Below, in pieces: positions 1 to 8,795 of a DNA stretch of 64,000 bases. The first letter of the stretch is position 1, and each line of letters opens with the position of its first letter. Made by a program: the position numbers and the translations under genes. The stretch is from Claveliimonas bilis. GTDB taxonomy: Bacteria > Bacillota > Clostridia > Lachnospirales > Lachnospiraceae. Below the pieces are notes generated by a model. It had not been told where the DNA came from. It searched no databases and saw only the letters and a program-made list of their open reading frames with translations. The stretch lies in the NCBI RefSeq assembly GCF_020892095.1, contig NZ_AP024845.1:620001-684000 (forward strand). The letters run 5' to 3'.

Positions 1-887
1 AATATACGCCACCCCATTTCTATGATAAACCATTCCTTTTCTTTTTTGGCATGAATGGAAATCCCCATACGCTCGCACAATGTTTTTGCAATGGAAAGAC
101 CAAGACCGGTGGATTCCCGGCCGTTTTCCACCGTATAAAACCGCTCAAACAGCTTGCCCGCCTCCACTTCATCAAGCTTTGAAGCATGATTTGCAAATTG
201 CAGGTTCCCGTCCTTGTGCAGGACGATCCGAAGATCTCCGTCGCTGTATTTTACTGCATTATTGATAATATTCCCGAAAACACGAAGAAGGGCATCCCGG
301 TTGGCTATCTTAACGACCGCTTCTTCCGGCATGCTTATGAAAGGTTCTATCTCTTTTTCCTTTAAGACTGCATAAAATCCCGCCAGGCTTTCAGCCAGCA
401 CTTCTCCGATGTCTACTTTCTCCCTCTCCTGATATTTTTCAGCAGAAACGATCACCGAGTACTGAAACAGCTCTTCTGTCAGCTTCGTCATTGCCCTGAT
501 CCGATTTTTCATAATATCAAGCGCTTCTCTGACTTCCGGCGATACTTCTTCCCGGTCCAGGAACTGCATATATCCGCTCAAAGCTGTCAGGGGTGTGCGA
601 AGATCGTGGGAAATATTGGTAACGGCAGTTTTCAGCTCCGTATCTCCCAACTCATAGCGCAGCCTCTCTTTTCGTAAATATTTCACCTGGCGGTCAAGAT
701 CTTCCGCCAGAGCACACATTTTTTTATCGCCGCTGCTGATATCTATTCCCACATTTGTGTCTTCTGTCAGCCTTTCTTTCATCTGGCAGCGGATTTCATC
801 CGCCGCCTTACGCATAAGAAAAATTTTGATTCCAAGTGCTGCACAGATACAGATCAGCACAATGCAGATACTGCCAACTAACATCAT
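1..887 (-). CDS. Sensor histidine kinase, 3' end cut by window edge
   Basis: Membrane-bound histidine kinase that would phosphorylate a response regulator. The frame is open from ATG 887 to the window edge (295 codons seen), so the C-terminus is missing. One membrane segment lies at residues 3-23, followed by a short linker, the H-box SHDLRTPL with His94, the N-box NIINNAVKY and the G-box GLGLS. There is almost no extracytoplasmic sensor, as in kinases that sense through a partner ABC transporter. A GGAGGAAAG site sits just upstream of the tandem ATG. It is the third gene after the ATPase and permease on the same strand. No response regulator adjoins it; the candidate partner is at 5694-6368. 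Family is certain, pairing is inferred. Confidence 0.9.
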   Translation of the reverse strand, partial: MMLVGSICIVLICICAALGIKIFLMRKAADEIRCQMKERLTEDTNVGIDISSGDKKMCALAEDLDRQVKYLRKERLRYELGDTELKTAVTNISHDLRTPLTALSGYMQFLDREEVSPEVREALDIMKNRIRAMTKLTEELFQYSVIVSAEKYQEREKVDIGEVLAESLAGFYAVLKEKEIEPFISMPEEAVVKIANRDALLRVFGNIINNAVKYSDGDLRIVLHKDGNLQFANHASKLDEVEAGKLFERFYTVENGRESTGLGLSIAKTLCERMGISIHAKKEKEWFIIEMGWRI

Positions 888-944
888 TTTCTTTCCTCCA
901 AAGCGCCGTCCTGTACCGATACTCCTGTCCACAGTCCGTGCATT

Positions 945-1781
945 TTATTTCAGATCTTTTCTGCGAAAGCCCAGCAATCCTGCCAGATTGGCTCCCGCTA
1001 TGACGATCAGAGAATACACTCCAAGCAGAGCCGGATGGTCTGTCCCCATTCCCCCTCCTATGGTGTAGCCCTGACCCTGGGGGATAAAATCAAGCCAGAA
1101 CTGGTACCACTGCCTTGCGCTTCCAGTGAGATACCGCTCATTTCTCACCTGTTCCATCACAATGGTTCCATCAGCCATCTTCTTCGCCGCATCGTAAAAT
1201 TCCGGCATTGTCAGCATATTGGCAAGATAGCTTCCAAGCATAAGAAGAGCAAAGGTTCCCACCTGGCAGAGCACCGCCACTGCCGCCTTGTTCTGGCAGA
1301 GCATGGAAACGCAGGTATACATGGCCACCTCACTGCAGATCAGGAGCGCGCCCACACAGGAACCAATCCCCATGATCTTTAAAAATTCCGCCTTAAATCC
1401 AAACATTGGGATTGCGATCACACTTACAACAAGGGAATAGCAGGCCTGCATAAAAATCCCCGCCGCCGCACAGGTCACATAGCCGGACAGATAGATATCA
1501 TTCCTTGTACATCCTGTTACCAGCTTATTTCTTATGGTTCCGTCGCTGTACTCTGTTCCCAGGAACAGGTTGGTGAATGCCGCCAGCGCCATAGGCAGCA
1601 TCAGGTAGGAGTTTAAAAAGATCCTCGGAAATTCCCCCGACATATCCACATCATAGTTTATCATCGCATTGTATTGACTGATACAGACGATCACCCCAAA
1701 CAGACACACCACCGCTGTCGTGATCCATAACACCCGATCCTTCCAAAGTCTTGCAAAATTTGCACGCAGCAGTCTACGCAT
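945..1781 (-). CDS. ABC-2 type permease, lantibiotic-immunity-like
   Basis: Integral membrane half of an ABC exporter. The 278-residue protein has about six hydrophobic segments, beginning with one near residues 15-38, and a large loop near residues 55-75 with the phrase FLGTEYSDGTIRNKL, typical of ABC-2 permeases of the lantibiotic/bacitracin group. I chose ATG 1781 over the upstream GTG at 1790 because GGGAGG lies 9 nt before it. The start overlaps the end of the ATPase gene by 8 nt, so the two are translationally coupled. With the ATPase and kinase it probably forms a peptide-antibiotic efflux or stress-sensing module. The substrate cannot be read from sequence. Confidence 0.85.
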   Translation of the reverse strand: MRRLLRANFARLWKDRVLWITTAVVCLFGVIVCISQYNAMINYDVDMSGEFPRIFLNSYLMLPMALAAFTNLFLGTEYSDGTIRNKLVTGCTRNDIYLSGYVTCAAAGIFMQACYSLVVSVIAIPMFGFKAEFLKIMGIGSCVGALLICSEVAMYTCVSMLCQNKAAVAVLCQVGTFALLMLGSYLANMLTMPEFYDAAKKMADGTIVMEQVRNERYLTGSARQWYQFWLDFIPQGQGYTIGGGMGTDHPALLGVYSLIVIAGANLAGLLGFRRKDLK

Positions 1782-2688
1782 GGCTCTCACCTCCCATCAG
1801 GTTGATGTAATAACTCTCCAGGCTTTCATCCTTTTCTGCCATCTGCTTTATCTTGCATCCTTCTTTTTCCAGAGCAAGAACCAACTCTGTCACATCCCAG
1901 CTTCCAAACACATCTGCTCCGGAAGCGGATGTAACCGCATACTCCATATCTCTGGCCTCCAAAACCCGGACAAGGGCAGACAGATCCGTCACTTCCAGGT
2001 GCATCCCCCTCCGACTTGCCTCTTCCAGTTCTTTCGCACTGACCTCCCGCACGATCCTTCCACTGTCAATAAACCCGTAATGAGTGGCAAGACGGGATAA
2101 CTCGTCCAGAATATGACTGGAGATGAGGAAGGTAATTTTCCGTTCCCGGTTCAGCTTTAAGATCAGCTCTCTGATCTCTATAATTCCCTGGGGATCCAGC
2201 CCGTTTACCGGCTCGTCCAGCACCAGGAAGTCCGGATCTCCCGCAAGAGCCACCGCAATCCCAAGGCGCTGCTTCATACCAAGAGAAAAATTCTTCGCTT
2301 TTTTCTTCCCTGTATTTTCAAGCCCTACCAGTTCCAAAAGTTCTTCTACCCCTTCAAAGGAAGGGCGTCCCAGCACACGGTACTGCTCTTTCAGATTGTC
2401 CGTGGCTGTCATATTCAGATAAATTGAGGGCGTTTCCACTACTGCTCCGATGCGCCTTCTTATCTTTTCCATATTCCCTTGAGTGTTCTTTTGCCCATAC
2501 AGAGTATAACTTCCCGACGTAGGGGTCTGCAGACCGCAGATCAGGCGGATCAACGTCGTTTTTCCCGCTCCGTTTCTTCCCACAAATCCGTAGATCGCTC
2601 CTTTCTCCACATGCATGGAAAGACCGCTCAACGCCTTAAAATTCCGGTACTGCTTTGTCAGATTCTCTGTTGTCAGTACATATTCCAT
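1774..2688 (-). CDS. ABC transporter ATP-binding protein
   Basis: Cytoplasmic ATPase that powers the adjoining permease. Walker A is GRNGAGKT, the signature is FSLGMKQRLGIA, Walker B is FLVLDEP, and the switch histidine is in SSHILDE. At about 304 residues with an extended C-terminal domain it matches the BcrA/lantibiotic ATPase group. ATG 2688 is preferred because AAGGAGG lies 7 nt upstream; the longer reading to 2775 adds residues with no family match. It is first in an ATPase-permease-kinase operon read leftwards. Response-regulator-like direct repeats lie upstream at 2840-2872. Confidence 0.92.
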   Translation of the reverse strand: MEYVLTTENLTKQYRNFKALSGLSMHVEKGAIYGFVGRNGAGKTTLIRLICGLQTPTSGSYTLYGQKNTQGNMEKIRRRIGAVVETPSIYLNMTATDNLKEQYRVLGRPSFEGVEELLELVGLENTGKKKAKNFSLGMKQRLGIAVALAGDPDFLVLDEPVNGLDPQGIIEIRELILKLNRERKITFLISSHILDELSRLATHYGFIDSGRIVREVSAKELEEASRRGMHLEVTDLSALVRVLEARDMEYAVTSASGADVFGSWDVTELVLALEKEGCKIKQMAEKDESLESYYINLMGGESHA

Positions 2689-2813
2689 CTTCATGCCTCC
2701 TTGCTCTGCACCGATGTACAAAGAACACAGCATTTTGGAATATCCCACTCCTTGTACATCAGTGTCATCTGTCATTTCAGAAACTTCCTAACTTCTTTCA
2801 AGTTTCTAACATG

Positions 2814-2872
2814 ATAATAGCATACTGTTCTTAAACATCCGGTTAATAAAACAGTTAAGAAGCAGTTAAGAA
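2814..2872 (-). promoter_or_regulatory. Promoter with 11-bp-spaced direct repeats
   Basis: On the minus strand, TTCTTAACTG occurs twice exactly 11 bp apart (2852-2861 and 2863-2872 in plus coordinates), with a third weaker copy at 2840-2849. About 20 bp downstream is a -10-like TATTAT (2814-2819), with no good -35. Repeats spaced one helical turn apart next to a weak -35 are typical of OmpR-family activator sites. The likely target is the ABC-kinase operon. The site is seen; the regulator is inferred. Confidence 0.5.
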
Positions 2873-2903
2873 AAATTTTTTCTCAGTTTTTATTTTCTCT
2901 GCA

Positions 2904-3197
2904 TCATTCTCTTTTTCCGACTTGCTTTACAACCTGATCGACATAAGTAGACAGTCCGGCCACCAGGATTCCCTGGACAACCGCTGTAAACACCGCCATT
3001 GCTATGTCCTGCTTATCTTCTGTCGGACAGGTGCCCAGCACCCAGATAGCGCACAGCACGATCCCGATCACTCCCAGGATCAAAGGGATGTACTTATCTT
3101 TAAAGGTCTGCGCTTTCTTTAATCCTGCGCCGATAAAATACAATACCACCAATACAATAAGCAGCTCCGGTTTTACATAGTTTAATATCTGGTCCAT
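2904..3197 (-). CDS. Small phage-holin-like membrane protein
   Basis: Predicted 97-residue inner-membrane protein with three hydrophobic segments (about residues 11-25, 37-55 and 65-85) and a charged tail ending GKRE. Layout and length resemble the Phage_holin_5 type small holin families, often chromosomal and unrelated to prophage. I chose ATG 3197 over a TTG at 3209 because a GGGGG site lies 5 nt upstream. No lysin or phage gene lies nearby, so a role in lysis is not supported. It lies upstream of the ABC operon on the same strand, but the repeat-containing promoter separates them. Confidence 0.65.
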   Translation of the reverse strand: MDQILNYVKPELLIVLVVLYFIGAGLKKAQTFKDKYIPLILGVIGIVLCAIWVLGTCPTEDKQDIAMAVFTAVVQGILVAGLSTYVDQVVKQVGKRE

Positions 3198-3327
3198 ATT
3201 ATCCCCCAATTTTCCATTGGCACTTTCAGAACCGGCAGCATTTCATCGGTCTGATGCCTTCTCATAATATTCTATGAACCTCCGCTGCAAAAGAAGCATA
3301 TCCTCTTCTAAATTTTCCAAAAATCCC

Positions 3328-3358
3328 TTGCTTATGACGCTGCGTTATAAGATATACT
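3328..3358 (+). promoter_or_regulatory. MerR-type promoter, 19-bp spacer with dyad
   Basis: TTGCTT (3328-3333) and TATACT (3353-3358) are 19 bp apart, too long for RNA polymerase alone but typical of MerR-activated promoters. The spacer holds a near-perfect 15-bp dyad, ATGACGCTGCGTTAT (3334-3348). It lies just before the MerR gene and its ABC genes, so autoregulation is the natural reading. Confidence 0.75.
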
Positions 3359-3380
3359 ATAGTCAGGAGGTGACAGCACT

Positions 3381-4181
3381 ATGGAAAAACACAGAGCGAT
3401 ACCAAAAGGATATATGACTGTGGGAGAGGTGGCAAAAAAGATGGATGTCACTGTGCGGACACTGCAGCATTACGACCGGGAGGGCCTGCTGCGCCCCTCT
3501 GCAGTAAGCGAAGGCGGCCGCCGGCTGTATACTGACAAAGACATTATAAAACTCCATCAGATTTTATCTTTCAAGCATTTGGGATTCTCCCTGGACGATA
3601 TTAAGAACCGACTTTCTCCCCTCGACACTCCGGCTGAAGTGGCCAGTATCCTTGCAGCACAGGCAGACGCCGTCCGCCAGAAAATCGAAAATCTCTCCCA
3701 ATCTCTGAAAGAACTGGAAGCCTTGAGGGAAGAGGTCCTTCAGATGCAGACTGTCAATTTCAAAAAATATGCGGACATTATTGTAAATTTGCAGATGAAA
3801 AATGATTTTTACTGGCTGATCAAACACTTTGATGACCAGACCCTTGATCATATCCGCGACCGCTTTGACAAAGAAAGCGGAAAGGCGTTCATGGAGAGAT
3901 TCCTCAAACTCCAAAACGAAGCAATACAGCTTCAAAATGCAGGCATCCCTGCCGACAGTGAGGAGGGACAGCAATTTGCCAAAACCTACTGGGACATGAT
4001 AACAGAATTTACCGGTCAGGATATGGGAATGCTTTCCAAACTGGTGGAAATCGGGCAATTCGAGAACGCAGACCCCCAGTGGAAAGAATGGCAGATACAG
4101 GCCAATACCTATGTAGAGCAGGCCTTAAACGTCTATTTCAGTAATTTGGGCACAGATCCGTTTCAGGAGGAAAACCAATGA
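3381..4181 (+). CDS. MerR-family regulator with TipAS-like ligand domain
   Basis: Transcription regulator of 266 residues. A MerR winged helix spans residues 10-80 (YMTVGEVAKKMDVTVRTLQ, then GGRRLYTDKD) and a coiled-coil dimerisation helix spans about 95-125. The C-terminal half (about 150-260) resembles TipAS-type drug-binding domains of MerR proteins. An AGGAGGTGAC site precedes ATG 3381. The stop overlaps the next ATPase start in ATGA. Known relatives turn on multidrug exporters when a drug binds, and here the exporter is adjacent. The inducing ligand is unknown. Confidence 0.85.
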   Translation: MEKHRAIPKGYMTVGEVAKKMDVTVRTLQHYDREGLLRPSAVSEGGRRLYTDKDIIKLHQILSFKHLGFSLDDIKNRLSPLDTPAEVASILAAQADAVRQKIENLSQSLKELEALREEVLQMQTVNFKKYADIIVNLQMKNDFYWLIKHFDDQTLDHIRDRFDKESGKAFMERFLKLQNEAIQLQNAGIPADSEEGQQFAKTYWDMITEFTGQDMGMLSKLVEIGQFENADPQWKEWQIQANTYVEQALNVYFSNLGTDPFQEENQ

Positions 4182-4987
4182 CACATGCCATAGAAGTAAG
4201 CGCTCTGACAAAAACTTATGGAGAACATCAAGTCTTAAAAGGCATTGATCTTCACGTGAGAAAAGGTGAAATTTTTGCCCTGCTTGGCGTAAACGGCGCC
4301 GGCAAAACCACTGCTCTTGAATGCATTGAAGGTTTAAAAAAATATGACAGCGGCAGCATAACTGTTATCGGAAGAACAGGGATCCAGCTCCAGTCCTCCT
4401 CTTTGCCCGAACACATAAAAACAATGGAGGCCATCCGATTATTCTCCCAATGGAACCGTTCCCCGCTTCCCGAGGAAACCCTCCATGCCCTCGGTATTTA
4501 TGAATTTTCTCAAAAGCAATACTTCCAATTGTCAACCGGACAAAAAAGACGGCTTCATCTTGCCCTTTCCCTTATCAGAGATCCGGACATTCTCTTTCTT
4601 GATGAACCTACCGCCGGTCTTGACGTGGAAGGCAGATTGCTTCTCCACCAACAGATAAGGCAGCTGAACGCTATGGGAAAGACAATCGTTCTGGCAAGCC
4701 ACGACATGACGGAAGTAGAAAACTTATGCGACCGGATTGCTATTTTATCAGGAGGCAGGATTGCCTTTACAGGCACAGTGGAGCAGCTTCAAAAAAGGAT
4801 GGGGAAACATTACAACATTACGATCCGGACAAATGCCGGAACAGAAAGATATGAGTCAGATTCCATCGAGAATACCCTGTTTGAACTGCTTATAAAGCAT
4901 AGAGAAAAAAGCGAGGCCATCTTGGATATTCAAGTGAATCGGGGCTCTTTAGAACAGCATTTTATGAAAATCGCAAAGGAGGGATGA
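4178..4987 (+). CDS. ABC transporter ATP-binding protein (MerR cassette)
   Basis: 269-residue ATPase of an ABC-2 drug exporter. Walker A is GVNGAGKT, the signature region is FQLSTGQKRRLHLA with Q/T in place of the usual SGGQ, Walker B is ILFLDEP, and the switch His is in ASHDMTE. The D-loop GLDVEG is intact. RBS AGGAGGAAAACCA precedes the ATG. The gene overlaps the MerR gene by 4 nt and is followed after 3 nt by its permease, a tight three-gene operon. It likely removes the compound sensed by the MerR protein. Confidence 0.92.
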   Translation: MTHAIEVSALTKTYGEHQVLKGIDLHVRKGEIFALLGVNGAGKTTALECIEGLKKYDSGSITVIGRTGIQLQSSSLPEHIKTMEAIRLFSQWNRSPLPEETLHALGIYEFSQKQYFQLSTGQKRRLHLALSLIRDPDILFLDEPTAGLDVEGRLLLHQQIRQLNAMGKTIVLASHDMTEVENLCDRIAILSGGRIAFTGTVEQLQKRMGKHYNITIRTNAGTERYESDSIENTLFELLIKHREKSEAILDIQVNRGSLEQHFMKIAKEG

Positions 4988-4990
4988 TCT

Positions 4991-5704
4991 ATGAAAGCTT
5001 TTTTATACGGAATCGCATTACAGTGGAAATTAGACATACGTAGTAAGACTCTTCTCATCACCTGCTACATTGTTCCTCTTTTATTCTTCGGAGTAATGGG
5101 CAGTATCTTTACCTCTGTCATGCCGGATTCAAAAGAAACTCTGATCCAGTCCATGACCATATTCGGCGTCACAATGGGCGCACTGATCGGCGTCCCTCCC
5201 TCTCTTGCGGAAATTTACAGAAGTGATGTCAAAAAAATTTACAGGGCCAATGGCGTCCCCCTGTATCTTGGCATTGTCTCAATAAATATTTCCGCTTTTC
5301 TTCATCTGTGGATCATGAGCGCCATTATCTGCATTGCCGCGCCGCTTGCGTTCGACGCCGGGATTCCGGAAAATTCAGGGCTGTATCTTGCAGGACTGGC
5401 TGTTTTCACTGCTGCATCCCTTGCCATTGCAAGCATCATCGGTCTGGCTGTAAAGGATCCGGCAAAAACCTCTATGTTTTCCATCCTTATTTTCCTGCCT
5501 TCTATCATGCTTTCCGGGATTATGTTTCCAGTAAATCTCCTTCCCGGCTCTCTTGAAACTGCCGGAAAATTTTTCCCGGCATCATGGGGATATCGCTGCA
5601 TGACAGAACAGGTCTTTCATTTTGAGTTATTTCTGCCACTTCTCTTCCTTTTTGCCGCTGCTGTTATCATATGCGCTATTTTACTGCGCCGGGTCAGCAA
5701 GTAG
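4991..5704 (+). CDS. ABC-2 type permease (MerR cassette)
   Basis: 237-residue integral membrane protein with six hydrophobic segments: around residues 22-42, 50-72, 93-118, 130-150, 160-182 and 212-232. The motif SIMLSGIMFPV in the fifth segment region is typical of ABC2_membrane exporters. RBS AAGGAGGGATGATCT precedes ATG 4991. It is the last gene of the MerR-ATPase-permease operon and its end overlaps the oppositely oriented response regulator by 11 nt. A tail-to-tail overlap without a spacer fits a later-arriving cassette. Confidence 0.88.
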   Translation: MKAFLYGIALQWKLDIRSKTLLITCYIVPLLFFGVMGSIFTSVMPDSKETLIQSMTIFGVTMGALIGVPPSLAEIYRSDVKKIYRANGVPLYLGIVSINISAFLHLWIMSAIICIAAPLAFDAGIPENSGLYLAGLAVFTAASLAIASIIGLAVKDPAKTSMFSILIFLPSIMLSGIMFPVNLLPGSLETAGKFFPASWGYRCMTEQVFHFELFLPLLFLFAAAVIICAILLRRVSK

Positions 5705-6368
5705 CGTCCTGGCGCATTTTAAATCCGATCCCCCAAACAGACTCTATATAATCTTTCCCTGATTCACTTTTCAGCTTCTTTCTAAGATTGCTGATGTGGA
5801 TTTTCAGAGAGCTTTCCGTGCAGTCCGGCGTGTCTTCACTGATGGCATCCAGTATCCTTGCTTTTGTCACAACCTGAGACGGGTTTTTTATCAGCTGCTT
5901 TAAAACTGCAAATTCTGTGGGAGTCAGATGGATCTTAGCTTCCCCCACATATGCTTCGAAAGTATCTAAATCTATAGTAATCTCTTCAAATGTAAGAATG
6001 CCTCTTCCCTTGCTTCCGCCAGATCCGCGCAGCTGCACTGCGATCCTTGCCATCAGTTCCCGTATATCGAAAGGCTTTGTCACATAATCTGCCGCTCCGC
6101 CCAGCAGCAGATCCACTTTATGATCAATTTCTGCTTTTGCGCTGACAACGATCACTGGTATTCCCTGAATCTTTTCCAGCACCTTCTCTCCCGCAAGACC
6201 CGGCAGCATCAGGTCCAAAAGAACCAGATCCGGATTTCTTTTCTCAAAAAGAAGAAGGGCTTCTGTCCCCGAATAGGCACGTATCACCTGATACCCCTCC
6301 TCCTTAAGCGCCCGTTCCAGCATGCTGCCGATATATTCGTCATCATCAATTACTGCGATCAAACTCAC
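5694..6368 (-). CDS. OmpR-family response regulator
   Basis: 224-residue two-component response regulator. The receiver domain (1-115) has the acidic pair DDD at residues 8-10, phospho-Asp in LLDLMLPG, and Lys in TKPF. The C-terminal winged helix (about 128-222) carries LTPTEFAVLKQL and the wing GIGFK. It starts at GTG 6368 behind GGAGGAAAACCA. It has no adjacent kinase. The nearest is the partial kinase at 1-887, with the MerR cassette in between, so they may be a separated pair. Its targets may include the 11-bp repeats near 2850. Confidence 0.9.
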   Translation of the reverse strand: MSLIAVIDDDEYIGSMLERALKEEGYQVIRAYSGTEALLLFEKRNPDLVLLDLMLPGLAGEKVLEKIQGIPVIVVSAKAEIDHKVDLLLGGAADYVTKPFDIRELMARIAVQLRGSGGSKGRGILTFEEITIDLDTFEAYVGEAKIHLTPTEFAVLKQLIKNPSQVVTKARILDAISEDTPDCTESSLKIHISNLRKKLKSESGKDYIESVWGIGFKMRQDATC

Positions 6369-6394
6369 TGGTTTTCCTCCTGCGTCATTCCAAT

Positions 6395-6844
6395 CTACTC
6401 TTCCATCTTTTTACATGTCCAATAATAAGCGATAAACGCTGCAATTACAACAATGATTCCCAGCAAAATTCCCCATGTGGGAATCCTCATATGAAAATGC
6501 ACCCTCAAAAGAAGCCCGATAGACAAATAGACTCCGCCCAATGTCTGTAGAAAAGCAAGAATCTTTTTCTGCAGTTCCAGGAAGTGCCTTTTGTTTCTAA
6601 AAGCTTCAAACCTTTCGGATCCTGCAAAGCGGTCATATTCCCGCATATCCTCCTCCGATATCAAATCATCCATCGTCACGTCAAATTCATCCGCCAGCTT
6701 CTTGGCCATGATCAGATCCGGGCAGCGGGAACCATTTTCCCACCGGCATACCGTTTGCCGCGACACATACATTTTATCTGCCAGCTGTTGCTGCGTAAAT
6801 CCCCTTTCTTCACGAAGCTTTCGTATATTTTCACCCAATCTCAT
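6395..6844 (-). CDS. Membrane-anchored XRE-family HTH protein
   Basis: 149-residue protein. The N-terminal HTH (residues 4-62) reads LREERGFTQQQLADKMYVSR and continues with a typical helix 3. A charged linker is followed by two hydrophobic segments (about 101-112 and 122-141) and a short KKMEE tail. The layout is an XRE repressor tied to the membrane, common in clostridia. RBS GGGAGGTC lies 7 nt before ATG 6844. The response regulator gene starts 26 nt downstream on the same strand, so they are probably co-transcribed. Confidence 0.85.
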   Translation of the reverse strand: MRLGENIRKLREERGFTQQQLADKMYVSRQTVCRWENGSRCPDLIMAKKLADEFDVTMDDLISEEDMREYDRFAGSERFEAFRNKRHFLELQKKILAFLQTLGGVYLSIGLLLRVHFHMRIPTWGILLGIIVVIAAFIAYYWTCKKMEE

Positions 6845-6945
6845 ACTTTTGACCTCCCTGATTCAAATTGTTTGCATTTACTATACAACATGATTTATTT
6901 CAGGGTCAGTATCTTTTCTGGTTTTACCTGTTTCCATTCTGGTAA

Positions 6946-6975
6946 CAAAAAACTTCCCGGCTGTTTGCCGGGAAG
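6946..6975 (-). terminator. Rho-independent terminator of pckA
   Basis: A 9-bp stem, CTTCCCGGC with GCCGGGAAG, and a 5-nt loop, followed on the minus strand by six T. It lies just after the pckA stop codon. Confidence 0.85.
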
Positions 6976-6991
6976 TCCATCTTCTTTATTC

Positions 6992-8596
6992 TTATATCTG
7001 CGGACCAGCAGCAACCAGTGCTTTTCCGATCTCGTTGCCTTCGTATTTTGCGAAGTTCTTGTTGAAGCGCTGTGCAAGATCTTTTGCTTTCTCTTCCCAC
7101 TCTGCTGCATCTGCATATGTGTCGCGTGGGTCAAGAATTGCAGGATCTACACCTGGAAGCTCTGTCGGAACTTCAAAGTTGAAGTACGGAATCTTCTTAG
7201 TTGGCGCTGTCAGGATAGAGCCATCAAGGATCGCATCGATGATACCGCGAGTATCTTTGATGGAGATACGTTTTCCTGTTCCGTTCCATCCTGTATTTAC
7301 AAGGTAAGCTTTTGCTCCGCTTGCTTTCATTCTCTTAACAAGCTCTTCTGCATATTTTGTAGGATGCAGTTCCAGGAATGCCTGACCGAAGCATGCAGAG
7401 AAAGTCGGTGTAGGCTCTGTGATTCCACGCTCTGTTCCTGCAAGTTTTGCTGTAAATCCGGACAGGAAGTAGTACTCTGTCTGCTCTGGTGTCAGAACAG
7501 ATACCGGAGGAAGTACTCCGAAAGCGTCTGCTGACAGGAAGATTACATTCTTTGCTGCAGGAGCTGCAGAAACCGGACGAACGATTTTTTCAATATGATC
7601 GATCGGGTAAGATACACGTGTGTTTTCTGTCACGCTCTTATCTGTGAAATCGATCTTTCCGTCTTTGTCCAGTGTAACATTCTCAAGAAGAGCATTGCGT
7701 TTGATCGCATTGTAGATATCCGGCTCGGAATCTTTGTCAAGGTCAATAACTTTTGCGTAGCATCCGCCCTCGAAGTTGAAGATACCATTGTCATCCCAGC
7801 CGTGTTCGTCATCACCAATAAGGAGTCTCTTCGGATCTGTGGAAAGTGTTGTCTTTCCTGTTCCGGAAAGTCCGAAGAAGATTGCTGTGTTCTCGCCGTT
7901 CATATCTGTGTTTGCAGAGCAGTGCATGGAAGCGATTCCCTTCAGAGGCAGGTAGTAGTTCATCATAGAGAACATACCTTTTTTCATCTCTCCGCCGTAC
8001 CATGTGTTTACGATAACCTGCTCGCGGCTTGTGATGTTGAACATAACTGCTGTCTCTGATCCAAGTCCCAGCTCTTTGTAGTTTTCAACTTTTGCCTTGG
8101 ATGCATTGTAAACAACAAAATCCGGCTCAAAGTTTTCCAACTCTTCTGCTGTAGGACGGATGAACATATTTGTAACGAAATGAGCCTGCCATGCCACTTC
8201 CATAATGAAACGGATTGCCATGCGTGTGTCTTTGTTTGCGCCGCAGAATGCGTCTACAACAAACAGTCTCTTGCTGGAAAGCTCATTTAATGCAATTTTC
8301 TTTACCTCATCCCATGCCTCCTGGCTTGCCGGATGGTTGTCGTTTTTATATTCGTCTGATGTCCACCATACAGTGTCTTTGGAATTTTCATCCATAACAA
8401 TGTATTTATCTTTTGGAGAACGGCCTGTGTAGATACCAGTCATAACATTAACTGCGCCAAGCTCGCTGACCTGTCCTTTGTCAAAACCTTCCAGATTCGG
8501 ATTTGTTTCCTCTTCAAACAGCATCTCAAAGGAAGGATTGTGAACAATCTCTGTTGTTCCGGTGATACCATACTTTGTTAAATCGATATTTGCCAT
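6992..8596 (-). CDS. pckA: Phosphoenolpyruvate carboxykinase (ATP)
   Basis: Interconverts oxaloacetate plus ATP with PEP, CO2 and ADP. In gut fermenters it often runs towards oxaloacetate as an entry to C4-acid fermentation. The 534-residue length is normal for the ATP-dependent family. The kinase-1a loop [11 protein letters not shown], the Mg-binding GDDEHGWDD and the substrate-loop Arg region TGRSPKDKY are all present. ATG 8596 follows AGAGGTTG. It is a single-gene unit with its own promoter (8711-8739) and terminator (6946-6975). Confidence 0.97.
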   Translation of the reverse strand: MANIDLTKYGITGTTEIVHNPSFEMLFEEETNPNLEGFDKGQVSELGAVNVMTGIYTGRSPKDKYIVMDENSKDTVWWTSDEYKNDNHPASQEAWDEVKKIALNELSSKRLFVVDAFCGANKDTRMAIRFIMEVAWQAHFVTNMFIRPTAEELENFEPDFVVYNASKAKVENYKELGLGSETAVMFNITSREQVIVNTWYGGEMKKGMFSMMNYYLPLKGIASMHCSANTDMNGENTAIFFGLSGTGKTTLSTDPKRLLIGDDEHGWDDNGIFNFEGGCYAKVIDLDKDSEPDIYNAIKRNALLENVTLDKDGKIDFTDKSVTENTRVSYPIDHIEKIVRPVSAAPAAKNVIFLSADAFGVLPPVSVLTPEQTEYYFLSGFTAKLAGTERGITEPTPTFSACFGQAFLELHPTKYAEELVKRMKASGAKAYLVNTGWNGTGKRISIKDTRGIIDAILDGSILTAPTKKIPYFNFEVPTELPGVDPAILDPRDTYADAAEWEEKAKDLAQRFNKNFAKYEGNEIGKALVAAGPQI

Positions 8597-8677
8597 GTTA
8601 CGCTCAACCTCTTTCTTTCTCTAATATTATGGACCGGAAAATCAATCTAAAAATGAGATCGGAAGACCGGCATATTT

Positions 8678-8739
8678 CCTATCATTTCGATAGGACATCC
8701 ATTATAGTCCATTATACAGGATAATAATCAAAAAATCAA
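8678..8739 (-). promoter_or_regulatory. pckA promoter plus leader hairpin
   Basis: Minus strand: -35 TTGATT (8734-8739), 17-bp spacer, -10 TATAAT (8711-8716). In the predicted leader is an inverted repeat, CCTATC and GATAGG with a 5-nt loop (8678-8694), which could be an operator or an mRNA-stabilising hairpin. The repeat's function is unknown. Confidence 0.75.
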
Positions 8740-8763
8740 CTCCAAAAGCGTTAATCTTATAAC

Positions 8764-8795
8764 AAATGCAGGATTGACACATCAATCCTGCATTT
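8764..8795 (-). terminator. Stem-loop at the cdd stop codon
   Basis: Perfect 14-bp stem (8764-8777 with 8782-8795) and a 4-nt loop overlapping the cytidine deaminase stop codon. The T tract after it is poor, so it may terminate or protect the mRNA 3' end. Confidence 0.65.

Noticed and set aside
2904..3197. Prophage remnant from the holin-like gene
   Set aside because: No lysin, portal, tail or integrase gene nearby; chromosomal holin-like proteins are common.
6584..7534. 316-codon plus-strand open frame across pckA
   Set aside because: It lies antisense to the HTH and pckA genes, is Cys/Phe/Ser-rich as antisense frames are, and has no ribosome-binding site.
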